Source: Semisulcospira habei (Eukaryota > Mollusca > Gastropoda > Semisulcospiridae). From it: DNA of 64,000 nt. Shown piece after piece: positions 55,420-64,000 of the stretch (its first letter is position 1; each line of letters begins with the position of its first letter). Made by a program: the position numbers and the translations under genes. The DNA lies in assembly GCA_036245525.1 (NCBI GenBank), contig BTPG01000005.1:180418123-180482122 (forward strand). Reading direction: 5' to 3'. The notes under the pieces are model-generated. The model saw nothing but the letters and a program-made list of their open reading frames with translations. It ran no database searches and had not been told where the DNA came from.

Positions 55420-56070
55420 TTGGCAACTTTGTCAAACTGGATTCACACAAACGCATTTACCGTCACCAAGTTACGTGTTTCAACAGCTCCATGATGGCGA
55501 CTCGTACTGAGCGGCGCCCTCAAATTTGGAAGATTTAAAGATTCCCGCTCAAACAAACAAACAACAAACAAAAACAACAACAAACAAACATTTGGCTTTG
55601 AATGAAAACCCGAATCTGGTTTTGAGGGTACGTGCTATGGCTACTTTTAGTGGGGCTTTGCGACGCGAAGTATGATCGACCGCTGACGAAAATTTCCACA
55701 GCCGCCTTACCGTCGAATTCCAGAGAAAGTTCGTTTCGTGACATAGAGAAAATGCACGGTCATCTCTGTAAAGTGTCGCGTGTCGAAAATTCGGCCGCAA
55801 AGTAAACGCGCGACCGAAATGGCGAGCATTTCTGGCATAACCTGACATTTCGTGAAAATGTGAGACATGAGGAAGACATGACCTGTCCACGTGGTTGTGA
55901 ACAGGGGGGGTGGGGGGGTGGGGGGGGGGGGGGCAAAGGAAGCAGAGGCATGGATCACAAAGACCGACCCCCGGGGGTGACCAACACTCGTTGTCTTTCT
56001 CGATTCGCTGCCCTGATCAGCGCAGTGAATCAGTCGAGGGAGACAACCATTGCGGGACGTGATAAAACTG
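55420..56070. other. Spacer with G-rich tract
   Basis: G-rich tract at 55906-55933; no gene recognised. Confidence 0.35.
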
Positions 56071-56071
56071 A

Positions 56072-56610
56072 AGCTAACCTGGCGCTCTCATTAAACACTG
56101 AAACACGAGACGGATCGACCATGATAGTTCGAGATCGACCGTGAGGCAGTTGGAGCGCGATGGCAGAATAGCTAACCTGGCGCCCTAATTAAACGACTGA
56201 AACACTGACGAGCCGGATCGACCATGACAGTTCGAGGGTGGTGCCACAATAGCCTGACGCCTAGACTGGACTGAAGCAAACCTGGGGCCGTAACTAAAAG
56301 ACTGAACCATGAGACGGATCGTCGCTGATAGTTCAAGCCTGGTGCCAGAATTGCTTGATGCCGAAAAGAGACTAAAGTGAACCTAGCACTTAAATCAAAT
56401 GAAAATGAAACATAAGATGGGGTCGACCATGATAGTTCAAGGGTGGTGCCTGTGAATAGCTTGGCGCCCCCAAGGCGCCAAGCTATTCAGGCACCACCCT
56501 TGAACTATCATGGTCGATCCATCCACTGAAGCGGACTACTTTTCACTTGGAAATTCCAACCTCAGGGCTTAACTAAATGTATTAATTAAAAGACTGAAAC
56601 CGTGAAACCC
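56072..56610. mobile_element. Reiterated half-palindromes ending in a full A' hairpin
   Basis: Four units about 95-105 bp apart (near 56076, 56170, 56278 and 56380) each read aacctggcgc..., gactgaaac..., cggatcgaccatgatagttc, i.e. the left arm of A' plus flank. The last leads into a complete hairpin (56426-56520), and a further flank copy lies at 56562. The units are diverged to different degrees. Confidence 0.58.
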
Positions 56611-57013
56611 CGCTGACATTTGACATTTCCTGAAGAAAAAACAGGTCACGGTTTTCACGGTAGTCACAGGCAAAAGCCCAACGGTGCAATGCTTTGCATC
56701 AGCTACAACGCACTAATACTATACTTATACAAACAAAACAAAAAACCCAAAAAAACAACAACCAACAAACGGTATACAACACTTTGCATCAGCTACGACG
56801 CAATAATGACTGAGAGTAAAGAAGAGTAGTGGAAATGTATTGACCGTTGTACCTCACGGGCAGTGCCGGTCAGACTGGCCTCAGGTAGTGTCAAGCTGAC
56901 TAGGCATTGTCCCTGAGCTATCATAATCAAATTCATTGACGGCATTTGGCGCCGAAGTTAAGTTTTTTTGATGGAATCTGCGCTGTCCAACCAATCACTG
57001 CTAGCGGACGCGC

Positions 57014-57039
<26 letters not shown>
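57014..57039. repeat. C homopolymer
   Basis: About 25 C. The flanks 56615-57013 show nothing recognisable. Confidence 0.9.
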
Positions 57040-57045
<6 letters not shown>

Positions 57046-57122
57046 TGATGTCCTTGTAAACTGGGCGAATGTAACACGGATTAGTCCCATCGATCAAAGG
57101 AACACGGATATAAATGGGGTCA

Positions 57123-57178
57123 GCAAGAGGCAAAGAATCTCATGAGCCCCCCGCATCACGAGATTCTTTGCCTCTTGC
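57123..57178. mobile_element. Family B hairpin (variant)
   Basis: gcaagaggcaaagaatctca and gagattctttgcctcttgc: both arms carry aaagaa in place of atagat, an arm-matched variant. Confidence 0.6.
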
Positions 57179-57582
57179 AGTTGAGATGTGTTTCATCAGT
57201 GAACGCGTAACCTTCATGAGCATGCACAAGAAAGTGACTCTTTTAGCGTGTCATAAAAGTAATTATCCATCCTGTGTGTCAGATCTTATCATGAGTAAAC
57301 CTCACGATTAGAAAAAAAAAAAACCCAAAAAAACCCCAACAACTACCAAAACAACAGCAACAATCGTTGGGTCGACACACACACAAATAATTAATCTATT
57401 GTATGTATAATGTTTTCTACGAGTAAACGTCACATTAAAAATATATATATATATATAATCGGAAACAGTTGATGAGGCCGACGTCAAAAAAAGAATTAAA
57501 CACCCAGCGTGTAACATGTCCCACGTCACTGTTTAATCAATCGGATTATTTCTTTCAATCGACGATCTTGCAACTACGTGTT

Positions 57583-57796
57583 TTAACTCAGTCTACCCCA
57601 TCACCGAAATCCCCAAATTTTGCCGTTGTTCTCTGAAGACTGCATTGCAGTGCAGGACACAGATGGACTATGATAGTTCAAGGGTGACGCCAGAATAGCT
57701 TGGCGCCCTTAGGCGCCAAGCTATTCTGGCATAACCCTTGAACTAACATGGTCGATCCATATCTTGCTGTGGTGTGTCTGGGGTAGAAAGAGTTAA
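57583..57796. mobile_element. Palindromic MITE, family A', TTAA-bounded
   Basis: TTAACTCAGTCTACCCC at the left and GGGGTAGAAAGAGTTAA at the right. The hairpin gttcaagggtgacgccagaa / ttctggcataacccttgaac has flanks of A type, so it is an A/A' intermediate. Confidence 0.72.
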
Positions 57797-57893
57797 ACGT
57801 CAGACGCACTCTTAAGTTAGCATTCAGTGTTCTTCTGGCCATTACTAGTAACAAAACAAAAAAGACTGAATACTAAGCAAGCAAAAGATCATC

Positions 57894-57925
57894 GGGCCAA
57901 CGTCGGCCGACGTCGGCCCGCGTAC
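57894..57925. repeat. GC palindrome, family F short form
   Basis: gggccaacgtcggccgacgt + cggcccgcgtac. Confidence 0.5.
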
Positions 57926-58217
57926 CTTTTACTTACTGTCATAATCCCGATCACAACGTTGTAGTCATAAACAGTCTTTCGGCGTTGCACCCAAACAACT
58001 AACTGACGTCTGAACCGACTCCCATACTTAATTAACTCTAGGGAAAGCCAAAACAACATTGTAACAGTTAATTAAAGAACAAATAAAATAAGAGTAAAAA
58101 AGGACACAACGAAACGCCAGGTGATTTACATGTGTTGGTTGTTATATCCGAAGTTTCGTATAAACGAAGCAGTTTACATCAAACGACTGTAACCAGAACC
58201 TCTAAAAAAAAAAAAAA

Positions 58218-58249
<32 letters not shown>

Positions 58250-58279
58250 CAGATTTTGGTATATACTGACCGTATCTCG

Positions 58280-58494
58280 TTAACTCATTCAGCCCGACGG
58301 CCGTATTTCCCAAATTGTTTGAGGCGTCATCTAACGACTATGCACCAGTTGCAGGAGATGGAACGACCATGATAATGCAAGGGCAGTGCCAGATTAGCTT
58401 GGCGCCGACAGGCGCCAAGCTAATCTGGCACTACCCTTGAATTATCATGGTAGACTCATCTCCTGCTGTAGTGCGTCAGGGCTGAATGGGTTAA
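58280..58494. mobile_element. Palindromic MITE, family A, TTAA-bounded
   Basis: TTAACTCATTCAGCCCGACG at the left and GTCAGGGCTGAATGGGTTAA at the right, near-perfect terminal inverted repeats. The core hairpin is intact, with the long flank on the left. Confidence 0.78.
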
Positions 58495-58499
58495 AGGCG

Positions 58500-59215
58500 T
58501 AGTTTACTGCAGTCGATACGTAGCAGCGCGCGATTTTATGTTAAACGTCATCCAAAGCGGCCCGGCTTTGAGAAACAACAGATTCATCTCCCAACTAACA
58601 CAGTTTGTGTGTTCGTGTGACGCGAAGAACGTAGCAGCTAAAGCATTTTTTTTTTTTTTTTTGGCGGGCCGCAAAAAAAAATGAACCCTTGGTCTGATGC
58701 ACACGTGTATTGTCAACGGATCTTGAAAAGTGTTATTTGCACTGCTCCAAGATAGCACACAAGGGGACTAACACACGCAATATCCGCAGCGTCTGTTGTA
58801 TAAACAGAGTTTGAACGATGTTGGCGGTCGCGGTAAATTCTCTTCTTTTTTTTTTTTCTTCTCATAGTGCCGACTGAGACATCACAGTCGGGTCTTAAGC
58901 TACACCTGTTCCTAACAGCAACTGTATCAGTCTACCAAGTACCATCGTAGTAACGCTGAGCTACCCTTGAGCTGTCGCAGTTGATGTACATCACGGCTGA
59001 TGTGATCAAGCGACTCATAATATAAGCAAAGTGTTCAAAATGCGACCTCGTTGGCTGGGAAAGTGAAAAGCCGGATACCTGCATCAACGGTCAACGGCCA
59101 AGAAGGCTGAAGACCGAAGTGAAAGGGATATTTGCGCTGACGCCAGCCAAACGTCCTTGGGCTGCTAAGACTAAGCGAAAGCGGCATCCCAAAAATAAAA
59201 ACAAAAAAAAAACCC
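58500..59215. other. Spacer, nothing recognised
   Basis: Homopolymer T and A runs at 58646 and 58847; no gene seen. Confidence 0.35.
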
Positions 59216-59218
59216 TCC

Positions 59219-59252
59219 TCGGGCCAACAACGGCCGCCGTGGGCCCGCGCAC
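59219..59252. repeat. GC palindrome, family F short form
   Basis: cgggccaacaacggccgccg + tgggcccgcgcac. Confidence 0.48.
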
Positions 59253-59759
59253 GACAGCTAGGGGCTCCACGGGCGACCTTCGCGGCCCTCTAATTGCTGG
59301 CTATGACGGAGGCAGGCCCTAGTTTAGTGCGCACATCCCAGAAAATGTCAACTTTGGCATTATAGTCGCAGGCTCAAGACCCGCCATGTCGCCCTTCTGT
59401 ACCACAAGCAAGAGGAAGAGATTGACCTGAGCTCCAGCGGCGGCAGGGGCGCATGTCACTCTCTGTCTCCTGCAGGAAAAAAAGAACTGGCTGGGACCGC
59501 CATGGACGCACACAACGCCGGACCTCCGGGCGATTAATCGGTCTCAGTCCAAGAGGCATAGACCCCCACAGCACCCCCACCAGCATGCCAGCCTATAAAG
59601 GTTCCTTGGTTCCCAGTTACGCCTGCGATTCTCTGGCGAACAAGATCGTCGACCCTTTCCGTGTATGACGGATAGGAACGTATTGGAAAACTGCACCGAC
59701 ACGCGAAAACGACCTTCGAGCAAGAATCGCAGAGAAAGACCTGACCCTCCGTTCCAGCG

Positions 59760-59826
59760 GCAAGAGGAATAGATTCTCGTGAGACCCTGCAGCCTGCTAG
59801 GGCTCATGAAGATCTGCGCATCTTGC
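59760..59826. mobile_element. Family B hairpin (diverged)
   Basis: gcaagaggaatagattctcg ... gggctcatgaagatctgcgc + atcttgc. The arms are partly mismatched. A lone left arm (ccaagaggcatagac) sits at 59551. Confidence 0.52.
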
Positions 59827-60129
59827 ACGAGGACACGGCTCTGCGCAGGAATGTCTAAGAAAACCGCAGCCCTAGGGTCTTGCACGAAACTACTGCCCTG
59901 TTGGTGAAGTTCACCCAGACCCCTTGCCTTAACTTACTCCCTCGGGAGACGTCGCCTGCCCTTTGATAGGGATACACTTTTCTGCATGAGTAAGACGATG
60001 ACCTTTTGAGGGCACACGATGACATCTTTTGTAATCAGCAGACTGGACTTTCGCAATGGAATATCACATTAATTATTTTTTAATGCCAATAGTCGCAGAT
60101 AGCGTTTTAGTTGAACATGATAAATTCAA

Positions 60130-60378
60130 CGTAAATCAACACCGGCAGCCATGAAACGAGCATGGATGCGAGCATGGATGCAACTGAAGTGGTGTCAGCA
60201 AGAGGCATAGATCCTCATGAGCCCCCGCAACTGCGGGGGCTCATGATGATCTATACCTCTTGCAGTTGGGTGATGATGATGATAATAATAATAATAATAA
60301 TATTTATAAAGCGCAAACTCCCTGCAGTGCAGGCTCTAACCGCTGCGCAAAATGTTCCCGGCAGTGATGGGGTTAAAA
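60130..60378. mobile_element. Family B MITE split by a LINE tail
   Basis: The hairpin 60198-60263 is nearly perfect. The B right end ggcagtgatggggTTAA (to about 60376) is displaced by 60274-60345, which holds (ATA)n and tttataaagcgcaaactccc, an L2-type 3' tail on the minus strand. Confidence 0.58.
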
Positions 60379-60379
60379 G

Positions 60380-61100
60380 TAGTGTACTAGGCTCCTACAC
60401 ACCTGTACTTAATCCGCAACGGGAAAAAAAAAATGTGCAGCGTTAAAACAATGGCGATACGAAGGCATGACGGCTAGCCTTGATATTCCAGGATAAGTAG
60501 GCAGCGGGAAGGAAAGACAACAGTAAGGGAGAGAACTGTGCATCATGCATTTCCAGGCCTAATTCCTCCCTAATCCTTGAAACAAATGCTCTCATTTGGA
60601 TTGAACACAGCTCTATGCAATTTCATATAATATTAGCGCATCGCCCCAAACACGTGTCGGGTTGATATTGCGTGTATAGCAAGTGAGCACCATCATTCAA
60701 CGTGTAGTGTTTGTTCTATTATTTTCTTTTCATGTAGGACAGGCATGTCATAAACAAGAGTTGTACATAAGCTGTTGGTACGTAAACATGCCCTATTCAA
60801 TCATTCGTTTAGCTACCGATAGTTTGATGAACGTTCTTTTGGATACTGATAGTTTGTTTGATGAACGTTCTTTTAGCTACTGATAGTTTGATGAAAGGGA
60901 CGCTCATCAAACTATCAATACGTATAAGAAAGATTTAATAACACATGTTTATGTACATCAAACTATCAATAACTCATAGAATGACTGAACAGCCCAAACT
61001 TCTTCCATAGTAAATGTTGCTTAGAGTGACTGAGAACTTTCAGTACGGCTCATGTAAAACTCATTTTACCACACTGAGGATTCGGAAGTCGACGACACGA
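60380..61100. other. Spacer with small direct/inverted repeats
   Basis: gatagtttgatgaacgttct occurs twice (about 60820 and 60867 in partial form), and catcaaactatcaat occurs inverted at 60904 and 60958. No gene recognised. Confidence 0.45.
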
Positions 61101-61313
61101 TTAACTCATTCAGCCCGACGGCCCGTATTTCCCAAATTTTGGAAGCGTCATCTAATGACTATGCACCAGTTGCAGGAGATGGATCGGCCATGATAATTCA
61201 AGGGCAGTGCCAGATTAGCTTGGCGCCAACAGGCGCCAAGCTAATCTGGTACTACCCTTGAATTGACATGGTCGACCCATCTCGTGCTGTAGTGCGTCAG
61301 GGCTGAATGGGGG
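61101..61313. mobile_element. Palindromic MITE, family A
   Basis: TTAACTCATTCAGCCCGACG at the left. The right end is GTCAGGGCTGAATGGGggcc, with the final TTAA lost. The hairpin centres on gcgccaacaggcgcc. Confidence 0.72.
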
Positions 61314-61425
61314 CCATGAATGTCCTCGATAACGAAACGCGGTAAGCTTTAGCTGAATGTTCACCACAGAACGTGTCCCACTAACTGAAACTCCGGTACC
61401 TTCAATCCCTGTAAGCATTAACACA

Positions 61426-61519
61426 TTAACCCTTTGGCTGTCGGTAGCGGTTTTTTTGTCGCGATGATTCCGCCAGGAACCATCGCGACAAAAAGCGCTA
61501 CCGACAGCAACAGGGCTAA
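61426..61519. mobile_element. Small palindromic MITE, family E
   Basis: TTAACCCTTTGGCTGTCGG at the left and cgacagcaacaggGCTAA at the right. The hairpin ttgtcgcgatgattcc gcca ggaaccatcgcgacaa is almost perfect. Confidence 0.68.
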
Positions 61520-61742
61520 CCCGACCTGTGCACGTGCACGTGCAAGTTGACAGTGACGTGTGCTGAAAGCACAAGCGGGGGTTCAGTGCATGACGCATCC
61601 CTGATCAGGCACTGCCGTCGGACTTTCACTGTCATCCTGATGTATATGTGGCGTGTGCAGGAGGAGTGAGGTTAACTTACAAGCAGACAGCTAACAACCT
61701 GACTCGAGTCAAAGTGGCGCCTGAGCTACAAGCAGGAAACGG

Positions 61743-62880
61743 GACTTGGAAAGGTTAAGGCTAGGCTACAGGAACATTGATCGCGTCTGGCACGACGGAC
61801 TCTGGCAAGTCATGAGATCGTTCAACATAGAGGAGGGACTGATCCAAATGATAGAAGCGCTTTACAAGAACGCCTGCAGCGCAGTTCTACTTAACAATCA
61901 GTCAGGCGAGTTCTTCAGGACGACGATCGGTGTCCGTCAAGGATGCCTGCTCTCTCCTGTCCTTTTCAACATATTCCTGGAGAAGATCATGCAGGAAACC
62001 CTCCACGACCACCATACTTCAATCTCTATTGGTGGCAGATCCCTGTGCAATCTTCGATTCGCAGACGACATTGACCTCATGGCAGGCAGCAATAGTGAGC
62101 TCCAAAACCTGACAGACAAACTTTCAAGTAGCGCAGGGTCTTATGGCATGGAGATCAGTACGGATAAAAGCAAAGTGATGATCAACACCACAAGCGACAG
62201 CAGCAGCAACATTCACATGAACGGCCAGAAGCTAGAAGAGGTCAATAGCTTCAAGTACTTGGGAGCCACCCTGTCCAAAGACGGTAGTTGCATAGCAGAG
62301 ATCCGTATCAGGATAGGTACAGCAACATCCGCAATGGCCAGGCTGGACAGGATATGGCGAAGTAACTCCATCAGCTTCACCATCAAGTACAGGCTTTACA
62401 AGTCCCTCGTAGTGTCTATTCTACTCTACGGCTGTGAGACTTGGACACTGCTTGCAGACTCAGAAAAGAAAATCCAGGCCTTTGAGAACAAGTGCCTGAG
62501 GAAGTTGCTCCGCATCTCGTACCGCGAGCACAAGACCAACGAATATGTACGGAGCATCGTCACTTCCCTGGTGGGCCCACATGAACCCCTTCTGGCAACT
62601 GTGAAACGGCGCAAGCTTGCTTGGTTTGGCCACGTGACCCGACACAACACCTTGTCCAAGACTATCCTCCAAGGCACTCTCGAAGGAAGTCGTCGGCGAG
62701 GTCGTCAGAGAAAGAGTTGGGTCGCAAACATAAAAGAATGGACCGAACTCGAGATGCCAGACTTGCTTGCCACCGCCCAAAATAGAACTCAGTGGAGAGC
62801 ACTGTCTGTTGCTGCTGCCTTTCAGTCCCCCCAACGCCCAGTTCGGGCAAGGGACTGATGATGATGATGATGATGACAGG
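61743..62880 (+). mobile_element. 5'-truncated LINE RT (RTE-like), open frame
   Basis: An uninterrupted frame of about 370 codons (61746-62858) starting at RT motif A. It reads NIDRVWHDGLWQVM, TTIGVRQGCLLSPVLFNIFL, FADD at 62058-62069, GMEISTDKSKVM, NSFKYLGATLSKDGS, LLYGCETWTL and WFGHVTRHNTLSK, then a Gly/Arg-rich stretch (GSRRRGRQRKSW). It ends at a stop followed by (GAT)n, a simple-repeat 3' tail. EN and the N-terminal RT are missing, so it is a truncated copy, but the lack of stops means recent insertion. The GVRQGC/FADD type and C-terminus fit RTE/Proto-like LINEs; the clade is tentative. Confidence 0.82.
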
Positions 62881-62889
62881 AACATAAAG

Positions 62890-63240
62890 GAGGAGAAAAA
62901 TGGGAGGGTGGTGGGGTTGAAGGTGGACAGGTTGGGGGTGGGGGGCGGGGGGGAGGGGGCCTATATGTAAGACAAAACCACACATGCAAATGAACGTATG
63001 CGCATTACGTCAGTATTTATCGAATTAGTATTTTAGGTAGCCGAAACGTTCATGTGCCTATGTGTAAGTCTCAGTTATTCCCTCCCTTCCTTACTCTCAG
63101 CCCCCCCCCCTCCCCCTCCCTCCACTTTTCTCTGTTACAAGACTGTACATTAAACAGTAAGAATTGCGACCGGTTGTCATAAAGCTTTGTCTCACACGAC
63201 AGGTGACCTCGTAAGGTTCCTCACAGTCCTTCCGCAAAAG
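62890..63240. other. Spacer, G- and C-rich tracts
   Basis: G-rich tract at 62930-62960 and C-rich tract at 63101-63122; no gene recognised. Confidence 0.4.
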
Positions 63241-63250
63241 CCATTCATCT

Positions 63251-63316
63251 GCAAGAGGCATAGATTCTCATGAGCCCCTGCAGCCGCAAGGGCTCATGAG
63301 AATCCATGCCTCTCGC
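63251..63316. mobile_element. Family B hairpin core
   Basis: gcaagaggcatagattctca + gcccctgcagccgcaaggg + ctcatgagaatccatgcctc, with tctcgc at the end. The outer ends are not seen. Confidence 0.62.
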
Positions 63317-63441
63317 TGGGCAGGCACAGCGGAATCGCGTATCACCACTATTTTCACCTCACACATGAGACTATGGCTTTTTTTTTTTTAACACTGAACG
63401 TCACGTCCTCACAAGGCTAGGGCATTCTATCATAACTGTTT

Positions 63442-63508
63442 GCGCGAGGAATAGATTATCATCAGCCACTGCGGCCGCAGTGGCTGATGAGAATCTATTC
63501 CTCGTGCG
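63442..63508. mobile_element. Family B' hairpin (variant)
   Basis: gcgcgaggaatagattatca and gagaatctattcctcgtgcg, centre cactgcggccgcagtg: a symmetric variant of B with nearly every change mirrored in the other arm. Confidence 0.62.
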
Positions 63509-63856
63509 AATGGATATGACGGGAGGTGATGCTGCTTGCAGAGTTCTGTGTAATAATCGCGGATCATCACGCCTCTGCTCCTCTCACGGAGGGAAGACTG
63601 GAGGGGCTGGGTGAGAGTGTGTTCACAAGGCCGGCGTGTGTGTCTGGATCACATACTTCTCTGACAGCTTGACTTGACACGACGGGAAGGTGTCAGCCGC
63701 GGTGACAAAGCCAGGGGGGGGGGGGGGGGCAGGCTGAGAGTTGCGGGGGAGGAGGAGAAACAAACACACAAACAAGCAAACAAAAAAGCAAGAAAGATAG
63801 TAAGAAAACAAACAAACACAGAAGGTAATATACGATATTTTTTGTGTTACGTCTTA

Positions 63857-64000
63857 CAGCAACAAAGACTTATACTGGATTTGAGACCGACAGCAACCAA
63901 GACTTATACTGGATTTGAGACCGACAGCAACCAAGACTTATACTGGATTTGAGACCGACAGCAACCAAGACTTATACTGGATTTGAGACGGACATCAACA
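63857..64000. repeat. 34-bp tandem repeat running off the window
   Basis: At least four copies of agacttatactggatttgag + accgacagcaacca, nearly identical. The true length is unknown because the window ends inside it. A 34-bp period is not a multiple of three. Confidence 0.88.

Overview
This is animal nuclear DNA. It has long AT-rich introns with GT/AG junctions, many (GT)n/(CA)n, (AT)n and (CT)n microsatellites, two 500-N assembly gaps, tRNA-headed SINEs, and remnants of L2-like, RTE-like, Penelope-like, DIRS-like, LTR and Harbinger-type elements. The host genes combine death domain (DD) + TIR and CARD + SAM. Such innate-immune adaptor combinations are expanded in lophotrochozoans and other marine invertebrates. 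With the repeat spectrum this suggests a mollusc, perhaps a gastropod, but the species call is inference.

Layout. 1-3.65 kb: decayed retroelement DNA ending in a DIRS-like reverse transcriptase fragment. 3.8-8.1 kb: the 3' part of a plus-strand DD-TIR gene in five phase-compatible exons; the default ending is Cys-Val-Ile-Leu, a CAAX-type prenylation box. 12.0-17.5 kb: a CARD-SAM gene in two coding exons, with a further spliced exon beside the first gap. That exon can be joined either to the DD-TIR gene or to the CARD-SAM gene. 18-31 kb: a repeat field with a near-complete L2-type LINE ORF (23.1-26.3 kb, frameshifted in the RT), a LINE 3' end with a 12-bp target duplication, a Harbinger-type MITE and several large palindromes. 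31.0-37.7 kb: a three-level nest, in which a Penelope-like element lies in a LINE 3' end and a 1,135-bp solo LTR lies in the Penelope-like RT ORF. 38.5-39.0 kb: second gap. 39.7-64 kb: no confident host gene, apart from a weak coiled-coil reading frame at 39.7-40.2 kb. This part holds dozens of hairpin MITEs, nested SINEs, an RTE-like LINE fragment (61.7-62.9 kb) and a 34-bp tandem array running off the end.

The most striking pattern is a set of short, almost perfectly palindromic repeats recurring every 1-3 kb. At least four unrelated hairpin cores (families A, A', B and E) share the outer boundary TTAA-CCC(A/T)TT ... AA(T/A)GGG-TTAA. TTAA is the piggyBac target site and CCC is how piggyBac termini begin, so I infer a group of piggyBac-mobilised palindromic MITEs. 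Chimeric, nested, shared-TTAA and tandemly reiterated copies are present. Several lie inside introns of the immune genes, where transcription would give long dsRNA hairpins.

Coordinates of element edges are by eye. Clade names for fragments, and the functional reading of the immune genes, rest on motif recognition and not on searches.
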